Source: JAJYTL01 sp046705265
Lineage (GTDB): Bacteria; Pseudomonadota; Alphaproteobacteria; Ferrovibrionales; Ferrovibrionaceae
Direction of reading: 5' to 3'
Assembly (NCBI GenBank): GCA_046705265.1
Contig: JBJKQL010000130.1
Location: forward strand, 1-25,579
Length of the DNA: 25,579 bases
Numbering within the stretch: the first letter of the stretch is position 1; each line of letters starts with the position of its first letter. Below the pieces are notes generated by a model that was not told the DNA's origin, made no database searches, and saw only the letters and a program-made list of their open reading frames with translations. Made by a program: the position numbers and the translations under genes. This document shows positions 1 to 7,709 of this stretch, in pieces.

Positions 1-85
1 AGGTGAGACAGCGGCATAATTCCGGAAGTAACACCGCGGCGAAGCCAGCGTAAAGGCTGCCTGGGAGCGGAAATTTCTCTCAATC

Positions 86-99
86 TTGATCGTAATCAA
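86..99. promoter_or_regulatory. FNR/FixK-type binding palindrome
   Basis: TTGATCGTAATCAA is an exact match to the symmetric FNR/Anr/FixK consensus TTGAT-N4-ATCAA. Its centre at 92.5 lies about 41 bases upstream of a plausible start near 134, with a TATAAT-like stretch (CATAAT/ATAATC, 118-127) between. That is the geometry of a class II oxygen-responsive activator site. The nearest downstream reading frame is the short ORF starting at 133 or 148. The site is symmetric, so it could also serve a divergent gene to the left of the window. Confidence 0.6.
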
Positions 100-147
100 G
101 GCTTTTATTTCGACGCGCATAATAATCACAGGGTGAGCCTCGGGGAC

Positions 148-328
148 ATGATTGTCGTTGCGGAGGAGATGGTTGCGTCCATCGTTTCGCGATGCGCGTA
201 TTCGCGGTCACATCATGGCCGGAGATCAGGCTGGTGCCCAATTCTGGGCCCGCGTCGCCGAAGCCGTACGCTTGCTGCGCGGCGGCAACCTAGTGGCGCT
301 CGAAATCGAATCAGATGACGCGACTTAG
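148..328 (+). pseudogene. short, possibly frameshifted ORF of unknown function
   Basis: Two overlapping frames read like one small protein. Frame one starts at the ATG at 148 (or the GTG at 133) and gives MIVVAEEMVASIVSR. The next frame continues from about 190 as DARIRGHIMAGDQ and then AGAQFWARVAEAVRLLRGG, and stops at 328. The composite resembles the small alphaproteobacterial helical proteins with a GD-x2-G-x3-W pattern, but the resemblance is from memory and weak. A one-base slip near 190 would be needed to join the frames. It lies directly downstream of the FNR-type palindrome. It may instead be non-coding, or the shorter ORF from ATG 215 (37 aa) may be the real one. Confidence 0.2.
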
Positions 329-540
329 GCGTGGATGGCGAAAGCCAGCTCCGTGTGCAGGAGGCGGGCCGCTTGTGGAAAATCCGACATTTGGTTGCAA
401 ATATATCGTCGGCTGGGAATCGAGATCTGATGGGTCCGATAGAATAAGCCACTAAGACTGGGTGAGCGTCTCTGTTGTTCCACGTGAAACATTCACCCCG
501 GGCTTTGACAGCGCCCGAAAGCGTGGCTAGGTTCCGCTCC
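329..540. other. mnmG upstream region
   Basis: I see no gene here. The stretch holds a parS site at 476-491 and an AT-rich patch at 391-407 that could contain the -10 region of the mnmG promoter. TGTGGAAAA at 374-382 fits, in reverse, the relaxed DnaA-box consensus TT(A/T)TNCACA. The frame of mnmG is open back to a TTG at 475. Those upstream codons run through parS (reading FHVKH), so they are better explained by the ParB site than as protein. Confidence 0.45.
476..491. promoter_or_regulatory. parS: parS site upstream of mnmG
   Basis: TGTTCCACGTGAAACA matches the ParB-binding consensus TGTTNCACGTGAAACA at every fixed position. It departs from perfect dyad symmetry at a single base (C for T at position 5). 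It lies 50 bases upstream of the chosen mnmG start and about 3.4 kb from parB. Known role of the family: ParB loads here, spreads as a CTP-dependent clamp, and marks the origin region for segregation by ParA. Confidence 0.88.
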
Positions 541-2415
541 ATGAGAGAGGCGGATGTCATCGTCATCGGCGGCGGCCACGCGGGCGCGGAAGCGGCGGCG
601 GCTTCGGCGCGGCTCGGCGCCAAGACCCTGCTCCTCACCCATAAGCGCGCCACCATCGGCGAGATGTCGTGCAATCCAGCCATTGGCGGCCTCGCCAAGG
701 GCCACCTGGTGCGGGAAATCGACGCGCTCGACGGCGTCATGGGCCGCGCCGCCGATGCCGCCGGCATCCAGTTCCGGCTTTTGAACCGCAGCAAGGGCCC
801 GGCGGTGCGCGGCCCGCGCGCCCAGGCCGACCGCAAGCTGTACCGCGCCGCCATGCAGGCCATGCTGGCCGAAATCCCGAATCTCGCCATTGCCGAGGCC
901 GCGGTCGAGGACCTGACGATCACGGAGGGCCGGATCGCGGGCGTCGAGCTCGCCGATGGGCGCGAAATCCGGGCCGGGGCCGTGATCCTCACCACCGGCA
1001 CCTTTCTCCGCGGCCTGATTCATGTCGGAACCGAGAAAACCCCGGCCGGCCGGGTCGGCGAGGCACCGGCCTTGGGGCTCTCCAAGACCCTCGCCCGGCT
1101 CGGTTTCGCCCTCGGGCGGCTCAAAACGGGAACGCCGCCGCGACTCGCGGGAAACTCTATCGATTGGGCCGGTCTCGCCGTCCAAACCGGCGACGATCCC
1201 CCCGTTCCGTTCTCATTTCTGACCGACCGAGTCGGCAACCCCCAAGTCCCCTGTCACATCACCGAGACGACACCCGCCAGCCACGCGCTGATCCGCGCCA
1301 ATCTGCACTTGGCGCCGATCTATTCCGGCCAGATCGAGGGTACGGGCCCGCGCTATTGCCCCTCGATCGAGGATAAGGTGGTGCGTTTCGCCGCGCGCGA
1401 GCGCCATCAGATCTTTCTCGAGCCCGAGGGCCTTGACGATGACACCATCTATCCGAACGGCATTTCCACCTCCTTGCCGCGCGAGGTACAGCTCGAACTC
1501 CTCAAAACCATTCCGGGCCTCGAACATGCCCGCATGATTCGCCCCGGCTACGCGGTGGAATACGATTTCGTCGATCCGCGCGAGCTGTTTTCCACCCTGG
1601 AGACCAAGCGCATGCCCGGTCTTTTCCTCGCCGGGCAGATCAACGGCACCACCGGCTATGAAGAAGCGGCGGCGCAGGGGCTAATTGCGGGGCTCAACGC
1701 GGCGCTGAAGACGGGCGGCGGCCGGGACGACGGGTTCGTTCTCGACCGGGCGGATGCCTATATCGGCGTCCTGATCGACGATCTGGTGACCCGGGGCACG
1801 GCCGAGCCCTATCGCATGTTCACTTCCCGCGCCGAATACCGTCTAGTGCTGCGCGCCGACAACGCCGACCAACGCTTGACGCCAAAAGGCATCGCGCTTG
1901 GCGCCGTGAGCCCTGTGCGCGAGGCCCGCTTCGCGGCCAAGGCCCGGGCGCTAAAGGCCGCCCGCGAACTGGCGCAAGTCCTTGAAATTACACCGAAAGC
2001 CGCGCAAGAAGCGGGAATTCCGGTGAATCAGGATGGCGTCCGCCGCTCCGCCGCCCATCTTCTCCGCTATCCCGGGGTCACGGTGGCGGTGCTTGGGCGC
2101 ATCTGGCCGGACTTTGCCGCCATCCGCCGCGAAATCGCCGAGCAGCTCGAGATCGACGGCCGCTACGCGGGCTATGTCGAGCGCCAGGAGGCGGATATTC
2201 TGGCCTTCCGCCGCGACGAGGCCCTGCGGCTTCCGGCCGATCTCGATTACGCGGCGATCGGCGGGCTTTCGGCGGAGGTGCGCGAAAAGCTCGACCGCAT
2301 CCGGCCGCAGACGTTGGGCCAGGCCGGGCGGATTTCAGGCGTCACGCCGGCCGCGCTTTCTGCCCTTGTCGTCCACATCCGACGTACGCGGCGGACCAAC
2401 GCCTTGAGCGCCTGA
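541..2415 (+). CDS. mnmG: tRNA uridine-5-carboxymethylaminomethyl modification enzyme MnmG (GidA)
   Basis: With MnmE, this FAD enzyme installs the (carboxymethyl)aminomethyl group on wobble uridine 34 of certain tRNAs. The 624-residue product has the usual family length. Visible motifs are the N-terminal Rossmann FAD motif GGGHAG (residues 10-15), the conserved SCNPAIGGLAKGHLV block with Cys44, the YCPSIEDKVVRF block with Cys273, and the FAD-contacting LAGQINGTTGYEEAAAQG segment in the middle. The ATG at 541 gives the standard MREADVIVIGGG start; a TTG at 475 would add residues encoded by parS and is rejected. It heads an operon, and rsmG starts 2 bases after its stop. Its partner gene mnmE, normally just upstream in Alphaproteobacteria, is not in the window. 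Confidence 0.97.
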   Translation: MREADVIVIGGGHAGAEAAAASARLGAKTLLLTHKRATIGEMSCNPAIGGLAKGHLVREIDALDGVMGRAADAAGIQFRLLNRSKGPAVRGPRAQADRKLYRAAMQAMLAEIPNLAIAEAAVEDLTITEGRIAGVELADGREIRAGAVILTTGTFLRGLIHVGTEKTPAGRVGEAPALGLSKTLARLGFALGRLKTGTPPRLAGNSIDWAGLAVQTGDDPPVPFSFLTDRVGNPQVPCHITETTPASHALIRANLHLAPIYSGQIEGTGPRYCPSIEDKVVRFAARERHQIFLEPEGLDDDTIYPNGISTSLPREVQLELLKTIPGLEHARMIRPGYAVEYDFVDPRELFSTLETKRMPGLFLAGQINGTTGYEEAAAQGLIAGLNAALKTGGGRDDGFVLDRADAYIGVLIDDLVTRGTAEPYRMFTSRAEYRLVLRADNADQRLTPKGIALGAVSPVREARFAAKARALKAARELAQVLEITPKAAQEAGIPVNQDGVRRSAAHLLRYPGVTVAVLGRIWPDFAAIRREIAEQLEIDGRYAGYVERQEADILAFRRDEALRLPADLDYAAIGGLSAEVREKLDRIRPQTLGQAGRISGVTPAALSALVVHIRRTRRTNALSA

Positions 2416-2417
2416 AC

Positions 2418-3050
2418 TTGGCAAAGCCGCCGCCCTCGCCCTTCGGACCGTTAGAATTTCAGGCCCTTCTTAATGTTTCACGTGAAACATTGGCCGCCTT
2501 CGAGACTTATGCCGGGTTGCTGACCCGCTGGCAGAAGGCTATCAATCTGGTCGGGCGGAAGACCTTGGAGCAAGTCTGGCTCAGGCATTTCTATGATTCG
2601 GCACAGCTTTTGTCGCTCGCGCCTGAAGGCGCCAAGGTTTGGATCGATCTCGGCTCGGGCGCCGGCTTCCCCGGCCTTGTCCTCGCCCTCCTCGGCGCCG
2701 CCGATGTCCATCTGATCGAGAGCGACGGGCGCAAGACCGTGTTCCTCGAGGAAGCGGCCCGCGTCCTAGGCCTTCCCGTTACCGTTCACCGCGGCCGTAT
2801 CGAAAGCCTCGCAGGCCTGCCGCGCCCCGATGTCATAACCGCCCGCGCGCTCGCGCCGCTTGCGAAACTTATGGATTACGGCGCCCAGCTGGCCGGGCCA
2901 AAGACCATCGGGCTCTTTCTCAAGGGTCAGGATTTCGAGAAAGAATTGACGGAGGCCGGCAAATCCCGGACACTCGCGCTGGAGCGCATTGCCAGCCAAT
3001 CAGGTCCTTCCGGGGTGATTCTGCGCGTGAAAAGGTTCGGCCATGCCTGA
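2418..3050 (+). CDS. rsmG: 16S rRNA (guanine-527-N7)-methyltransferase RsmG (GidB)
   Basis: RsmG transfers a methyl group from S-adenosylmethionine to G527 of 16S rRNA in the small subunit. The 210-residue product matches the usual length of about 207. The SAM-binding motif DLGSGAGFPG lies near residues 76-85, and the family signature WQKAINLVGRKT near residues 38-49. The start is a TTG 2 bases after the mnmG stop, consistent with coupled translation; no ATG is available further upstream in the operon gap. Residues 20-24 (VSRET) are encoded by a perfect parS site, so this stretch of protein is constrained by ParB binding as well as by function. Loss of RsmG gives low-level streptomycin resistance in other bacteria. 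Confidence 0.96.
   Translation: MAKPPPSPFGPLEFQALLNVSRETLAAFETYAGLLTRWQKAINLVGRKTLEQVWLRHFYDSAQLLSLAPEGAKVWIDLGSGAGFPGLVLALLGAADVHLIESDGRKTVFLEEAARVLGLPVTVHRGRIESLAGLPRPDVITARALAPLAKLMDYGAQLAGPKTIGLFLKGQDFEKELTEAGKSRTLALERIASQSGPSGVILRVKRFGHA
2473..2490. promoter_or_regulatory. parS: perfect parS site inside rsmG
   Basis: ATGTTTCACGTGAAACAT is a perfect 18-base palindrome containing the canonical 16-base parS TGTTTCACGTGAAACA (2474-2489). It is embedded in frame near the 5' end of rsmG and encodes the V-S-R-E-T stretch. It lies about 1.4 kb upstream of parB. parS sites near or inside gidA/gidB are a known arrangement in several bacteria. Confidence 0.96.
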
Positions 3051-3058
3051 TTCGCCCC

Positions 3059-3868
3059 ATGTTTGACGGCCCAATGCTTGACGCGCCAAAGCGCCGCATC
3101 CTCGCCATCGCCAACCAGAAGGGCGGCGTCGGCAAGACCACCACCGCGATCAACCTCGCGACCGCCCTTGCCGCTGTGGGCGAGCAGGTGGTGCTGATCG
3201 ATCTTGACCCCCAGGGCAACGCCTCGACCGGGCTCGGCATCGACCGGGCCGCGCGCACGCGCCATATCTATGACGTCTTGACCGGCGAAATGGGCCTCGA
3301 TCAGGTGGCGCAGCCGACGGCGGTACCGAATCTTTCGATCGTGCCTTCCACTACCGACTTGACCAGCGCCGAAATCGAGCTCGCCAATCTGCCGAATCGC
3401 AACCATAGGTTGCAAATCGCCTTTCGCACCGGTGCTGCCGGCTATCGACATATCCTGATCGACTGTCCGCCCTCGCTCGGTCTACTCACCTTGAACGCGC
3501 TGGTCGCGGCGGACGCCGTGCTGGTGCCGCTGCAATGCGAGTTCTTCGCCCTCGAAGGCTTGAGCCTGTTGTTGAAAACCGTCGAGGGTGTGCGCGCCGC
3601 GTTGAACCCGGACCTCGCCGTGCAGGGCGTCGTTCTCACCATGTACGATCAGCGCAACAATCTCACCGACCAGGTGGCGCAGGACGTGCGCCAGCATTTG
3701 GGCGATATCGTCTACGACACCGTGATTCCGCGCAACGTGCGTGTGTCGGAGGCGCCGAGCCACGGCAAGCCGGCCCTGATCTATGATCCCCATTGCGCCG
3801 GCACCGAAGCCTATATCAAGCTCGCGCGCGAGATGCTGCGCCGCGAACGCGAGATGGATGCCGCATGA
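3059..3868 (+). CDS. parA: chromosome partitioning ATPase ParA
   Basis: ParA is the DNA-bound ATPase whose gradient pulls ParB-parS complexes and so segregates the origin region. The 269-residue product has the deviant Walker A motif KGGVGKTT at residues 21-28 (signature Lys21 and Lys26), a VVLIDLDPQGN motif at about 44-54, and the HILIDCPPSLG Walker B region. The reading frame is open far upstream inside rsmG. The ATG at 3059, 8 bases after the rsmG stop, is the sensible start, and an ATG at 3074 is a close alternative. Its stop overlaps the parB start (ATGA). The length is that of chromosomal ParA/Soj, without an N-terminal DNA-binding domain. Confidence 0.97.
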   Translation: MFDGPMLDAPKRRILAIANQKGGVGKTTTAINLATALAAVGEQVVLIDLDPQGNASTGLGIDRAARTRHIYDVLTGEMGLDQVAQPTAVPNLSIVPSTTDLTSAEIELANLPNRNHRLQIAFRTGAAGYRHILIDCPPSLGLLTLNALVAADAVLVPLQCEFFALEGLSLLLKTVEGVRAALNPDLAVQGVVLTMYDQRNNLTDQVAQDVRQHLGDIVYDTVIPRNVRVSEAPSHGKPALIYDPHCAGTEAYIKLAREMLRREREMDAA

Positions 3869-4764
3869 GCCCGGACACCCGCGACGAACCGCCGAAACGC
3901 AAGGGCCTGGCGCGCGGCCTCTCGGCATTGATCGGCGACGATCCCATCGTCGCCATGGCCAAGGCTGAAAAGCGTGGGCCAGAGATGCTTGCCATCGCGG
4001 AAATCGCACCGAGCCCGTTCCAGCCGCGCCGCCGTTTCGACGATCCGGCGATCGAGGATCTCGCGCAGTCGATTCGCGAGAACGGCATCCTGCAGCCGAT
4101 TCTCGTGCGCGCGCGCAAGGGCGCCGACCCGGCGTTCGAGATCGTCGCCGGCGAACGGCGCTGGCGCGCGGCGCAACGCGCGCAGCTGCATCAGGTGCCC
4201 GTGATCGTCACCGAGATCGACGATCGCACCGCGCTTGAAATCGCGCTCGTCGAAAACATCCAGCGTCAGGACCTGACGCCGATCGAGGAAGCGCGCGGCT
4301 ACCAGCGGTTGCAGGGCGAATTCGCCTATACCCAGGAACAGCTCGCCGAGCGCATCGGCCGCAGCCGCCCCGACATCGCGAATCGCCTACGGCTCCTGTC
4401 GCTGCCGCCCGCCGTGCAGGCGATGATCGAGGACGGGCGATTGAGCGCCGGCCACGGCCGCGCCCTGGTCGGCACCCCCGATCCGGAAGCCATGGCACGC
4501 GAGGTCATCGGCCGCGGCCTCAACGTCCGCGCCACCGAGGCGATGGTCGCGGCTCTCGGCAAGCCGCGCGCGGGCGGCCATGGTAAACCGGCGGCGATGG
4601 ACGCCGATACCGCGGCGCTGGCGCGGCGCCTCGCCGATCGCATCGGCGTCAAGGTTGAAATTCGCGACGACGCCGGCAAAGGCGAAGTTCGTCTTCGCTA
4701 TCGTTCGCTGGATGAATTCGACCGGCTGTGCCGCGCCATCCTCGGGCCCGACGCGCTTGGCTGA
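3865..4764 (+). CDS. parB: parS-binding CTPase ParB
   Basis: ParB binds parS, uses CTP to close into a sliding clamp, and stimulates ParA. The 299-residue protein shows the N-terminal ParA-contact motif KGLARGLSALIGD (about residues 13-25). It then has the CTP-binding motifs GERRWRA (96-102) and ENIQRQDL (130-137), a helix-turn-helix around YTQEQLAERIGRSRPDI (about 154-170), and a C-terminal dimerisation region. The ATG at 3865 overlaps the parA stop by 4 bases, which rules out the longer upstream-open frame. Both recognisable target sites in the window, at 476 and 2474, lie upstream in the same gene cluster. Confidence 0.97.
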   Translation: MSPDTRDEPPKRKGLARGLSALIGDDPIVAMAKAEKRGPEMLAIAEIAPSPFQPRRRFDDPAIEDLAQSIRENGILQPILVRARKGADPAFEIVAGERRWRAAQRAQLHQVPVIVTEIDDRTALEIALVENIQRQDLTPIEEARGYQRLQGEFAYTQEQLAERIGRSRPDIANRLRLLSLPPAVQAMIEDGRLSAGHGRALVGTPDPEAMAREVIGRGLNVRATEAMVAALGKPRAGGHGKPAAMDADTAALARRLADRIGVKVEIRDDAGKGEVRLRYRSLDEFDRLCRAILGPDALG

Positions 4765-4770
4765 GAAGCC

Positions 4771-6159
4771 TTGACCGCCGAACCGCCGCCCGGACCCTCC
4801 AAGGAAAGAAAAGTCACCCCCGCGCCGTTCGGTCGCTTCGGCGCCGCGCTCGCCATCTACAGCAAGCCCCGGGTGCTTGCGCTTCTTTTTCTCGGCTTTG
4901 CCTCGGGCCTCCCGCTCGCGCTCACCGGCCAGACGCTCGTCGTCTGGATGGCGCAATCCGGCGTCACGCTAACCGTGATCGGGCTTTTTTCGCTGGTCGG
5001 CCTACCCTATGTGCTGAAGTTTCTCTGGGCGCCGGTGTTCGATCGCATCGCGCTCCCCGGTCTCGCACCGCTTCTCGGCCGCCGGCGTTCCTGGCTGATC
5101 GCGACCGAGACCGCGCTCGCTCTCGCCATCGCCGCGCTCGGCGCAAGCACGCCCCATGGCCACCCGGCGCGGCTCGCGCTGCTTGCCCTTGTCGTCGCGT
5201 TCTGCTCGGCAAGCCAGGATACGGTTATCGACGCCTTTCGTGTTGAAAGCCTGCACGAGGAGGAACAAGCGGCCGGCATGGCGAATTACGTCGCCGGCTA
5301 TCGCGTCGCGCTTCTCGTCGCGACGGCGGGCGCATTCGAGATCGCCTCCCGGCTCCAACATGGCGGCTTTCCCGGCCGCACCGGCTGGCAACTGACCTAT
5401 GACTTCATGGCCGCGCTAATGGTAGTCGGCGTCATCACGGTGCTTTTCTCGCGCGAACCGAACGGCCGCATCCGAACGGCACGGCGTGGCACCACGCCGA
5501 TGCCGCTTCACCGCCGACTGAAAGCCGCCGTCGCCGATCCGTTTCGCGATTTCCTGATGCGCCCGGCCTGGCTTGCGATTCTGCTTTTCGTCGTGCTGTT
5601 CAAGCTTTCCGACGCCATGGCTGGCACCATGACCGCGCCCTTCGTTCTCGCTCTTGGATTCTCGAAGGTCGATTTCGGCCGCGTGGTGAAGCTTTTTGGT
5701 TTCGGCGCCACCTTGCTCGGCGGTTACGCGGGCGGAAGCCTGCAACGCCTGATCGGGCTGCGCCGCGGCCTCTGGCTCGGCGGGCTCGCGCAAATGCTGG
5801 CCCTTTTGGCCTTCGTCTGGCTCGCCGTCGAGGGCCGCAACCTTCCGGTGCTGGCAGCGGTGATTGCGCTAACAAATTTTACCGATGGTCTTGGGACGGT
5901 CATATTTGTCGCGTATCTTTCGGCCCTGTGCGAGAACCGTCAATACACCGCAACTCAATACGCCCTGCTTTCGGCGCTAGCCGCCATCGGCCGCACGGTA
6001 TTTTCGGCCGCGACCGGCTGGCTCGCCGCCACCACAGGTTGGTCCCATTTTTTCCTGCTTAGCATGCTTGCCGGGGTTCCCGGCCTGCTCCTGCTCTGGC
6101 GAATCGGCCACACCGTTCGCGACAGCAGAGCATTTGACCCCTCGCCCGGCCAAGCATAG
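4771..6159 (+). CDS. ampG: AmpG-type muropeptide permease (MFS)
   Basis: This is a polytopic major facilitator of 462 residues with roughly 12 hydrophobic segments. AmpG-like stretches are LFLGFASGLPLALT (39-52) and SASQDTVIDAFRVE (146-159), close to the family's SxSQDxxxDAxRxE signature. AmpG proteins import anhydromuropeptides (GlcNAc-anhydroMurNAc with or without peptide) through the inner membrane for cell-wall recycling. In some bacteria this feeds beta-lactamase induction. The start is a TTG 6 bases after the parB stop, so it is probably co-transcribed with the par operon. No nearer ATG precedes the first membrane segment. MltA, which produces such substrates, is encoded 2.5 kb further on. 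Other MFS substrates cannot be excluded. Confidence 0.8.
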   Translation: MTAEPPPGPSKERKVTPAPFGRFGAALAIYSKPRVLALLFLGFASGLPLALTGQTLVVWMAQSGVTLTVIGLFSLVGLPYVLKFLWAPVFDRIALPGLAPLLGRRRSWLIATETALALAIAALGASTPHGHPARLALLALVVAFCSASQDTVIDAFRVESLHEEEQAAGMANYVAGYRVALLVATAGAFEIASRLQHGGFPGRTGWQLTYDFMAALMVVGVITVLFSREPNGRIRTARRGTTPMPLHRRLKAAVADPFRDFLMRPAWLAILLFVVLFKLSDAMAGTMTAPFVLALGFSKVDFGRVVKLFGFGATLLGGYAGGSLQRLIGLRRGLWLGGLAQMLALLAFVWLAVEGRNLPVLAAVIALTNFTDGLGTVIFVAYLSALCENRQYTATQYALLSALAAIGRTVFSAATGWLAATTGWSHFFLLSMLAGVPGLLLLWRIGHTVRDSRAFDPSPGQA

Positions 6160-6257
6160 ACTTTGCGCCGCGCTCTGGCCGTGGGTCATCCCCGTATTCT
6201 CGACAGACTTTGCGATTTCGTTTTCCGGAAATCACGGATGGAAAGGGCTGAGCCGCC

Positions 6258-7313
6258 ATGCCGTCTATTCCCTCGCAACAATCTCCTGAATCGTTCCATG
6301 CGCCGCGACGACCCGTTCGGCGCAAAAATCATCCCAGGCTCCGCCTTGTCGCAGCCGGCGGCGTCCTTCTCAAGGATCTGACGCTCCGCTTCGGCAGCAA
6401 GCTTCTTGCCCGTTTCTCGCTTTATCGCGGCCGCGCCAAAAAGCTGCAGGCGCTTCGCGACACCTTGCCGAATCGCAAGACCTTGCCGGCCACGCATGCC
6501 CCGCGCGCACCGGAATGGCGCCTTTCGGTCGGCGAGGGCCGTTTCGAAATCCGCCTCACGCGCAATCCCGCAGATATCGACGCGGCACAGGCATTGCGCT
6601 ACGAAGTCTTTCATAAGGAAATGGGAGCGACGCCGAGCCGAAAGGTCGCCGCCAGCCAACGCGACTTCGATCGCTTCGATCCGATTTGCGACCACCTCTT
6701 AGTTCTCGATCACGCGCGCCCGGTGGGACAAACCGTGATTGGTACCTATCGGCTGCTGCGGCAAGACGTCGCGGAAAAGAATTTCGGTTTCTATTCGGCG
6801 GCGGAATACGATCTCTCGCGGCTCGTTGCCGCGGTACCGGACGGCGGACTTCTCGAGCTTGGCCGCTCTTGCGTCCATCCCGCCTACCGCACCAACGCGA
6901 CGATCCAGCTTCTCTGGCGCGGCATCGCCACCTATCTCGGCGACCATGGCATCACTTATCTGTTCGGCTGCGCAAGCCTGTCCGGCATCGACGCCGATGC
7001 CTTGGCGGTACCGCTCTCTTTTCTGCATCACAATCATCTCGCACCCGAACCCTTGCGCGTTCGCGCCCTCACTGAACGCTTTGTCGCCATGAACAAGTTG
7101 GCCGCTGAGGCCGTTCCGGCAAAGCGCGCGATTCGGCTTCTGCCACCGTTGATCAAAGGCTATCTTCGCCTTGGCGCCTATATCGGCGAGGGCGCCGTGA
7201 TCGATCACGAGTTCCGCACCACCGATGTCTTCATCTTGCTTCCGGTGACGCGGATCAGCGAAAATTACTTCGCTCACTTCGAGCGCGCGACGGCCGCCGA
7301 CATCACTCGTTGA
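6258..7313 (+). CDS. olsB: OlsB-type ornithine N-acyltransferase (GNAT fold)
   Basis: The protein (351 residues) resembles L-ornithine N-alpha-acyltransferases. These move a 3-hydroxyacyl chain from acyl carrier protein to ornithine, the first step of ornithine lipid synthesis. Matching blocks are EIRLTRNPADIDAAQALRYE and VFHKEMGA (about residues 95-125), RDFDRFDPICDHLLVLD, VIGTYRLLR, GLLELGRSCVHPAYRT, FGCASLSGID, LPPLIKGYLRLGAYIGEGAV and DHEFRTTDVFILL. The N-terminal 90 residues are basic and not informative. The partner acyltransferase OlsA is not in the window. It starts 98 bases after ampG and is followed by two more + strand genes, probably one transcript. Some relatives are annotated as haemolysin-like proteins. 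Confidence 0.85.
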   Translation: MPSIPSQQSPESFHAPRRPVRRKNHPRLRLVAAGGVLLKDLTLRFGSKLLARFSLYRGRAKKLQALRDTLPNRKTLPATHAPRAPEWRLSVGEGRFEIRLTRNPADIDAAQALRYEVFHKEMGATPSRKVAASQRDFDRFDPICDHLLVLDHARPVGQTVIGTYRLLRQDVAEKNFGFYSAAEYDLSRLVAAVPDGGLLELGRSCVHPAYRTNATIQLLWRGIATYLGDHGITYLFGCASLSGIDADALAVPLSFLHHNHLAPEPLRVRALTERFVAMNKLAAEAVPAKRAIRLLPPLIKGYLRLGAYIGEGAVIDHEFRTTDVFILLPVTRISENYFAHFERATAADITR

Positions 7314-7361
7314 CGGCGGCGGTTCGCCGCAAGACGGATTGCCGACCGGCACGGAGGAATG

Positions 7362-7649
7362 ATGGCTGCCTATCTCGTTGCCAATATCGACGTTCTCGAT
7401 CCCGAGGAATACAAGAATTATGTCGCCAAGGTGCCGCCGACAATCGCCAAGTTCGGTGGCAAATACCTCGTCCGCGGCGGCAAGGCCATCCATCTCGAAG
7501 GCGCAGAAGTGCCGCATCGCCTGGTGATTCTGGAATTCGCCGACCTCGACACCGCGAAGCGCTGGTACGATTCCCCCGAGTATCAGGAAATCCTGCCGCT
7601 CCGCCTGCGCGCGTCGCGTTCGCACACGATGCTGGTGGAGGGCGCCTAG
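7362..7649 (+). CDS. DUF1330 family small protein
   Basis: This 95-residue protein has the DUF1330 pattern: AAYLVANIDVLDPEEYKNYV at the start, then GGKYLVRGG, LVILEFADLDTAKRWYDSPEYQEI and LRLRASRS. The fold is a ferredoxin-like alpha/beta barrel half, usually dimeric. No reaction is established for the family. The start at 7362 is 4 bases after a GGAGG Shine-Dalgarno (7353-7357); the adjoining ATG at 7359 is too close to it. It sits between the olsB and haloalkane dehalogenase genes on the same strand with short gaps. A role with either neighbour is speculation. Confidence 0.88.
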   Translation: MAAYLVANIDVLDPEEYKNYVAKVPPTIAKFGGKYLVRGGKAIHLEGAEVPHRLVILEFADLDTAKRWYDSPEYQEILPLRLRASRSHTMLVEGA

Positions 7650-7709
7650 GGTTCCGATTCTGCAATTTGCGCGGGCTTGTGCCCCGACGGCGTTAAGGAA
7701 GGAACGATC

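Noticed and set aside
475..540. N-terminal extension of MnmG from TTG 475
   Set aside because: It would translate the parS site, and the family start pattern begins at the ATG at 541.
213..1001. Long reverse-strand ORFs opposite mnmG and other genes
   Set aside because: They are Arg/Ala-rich shadows of high-GC genes and overlap certain coding sequences.
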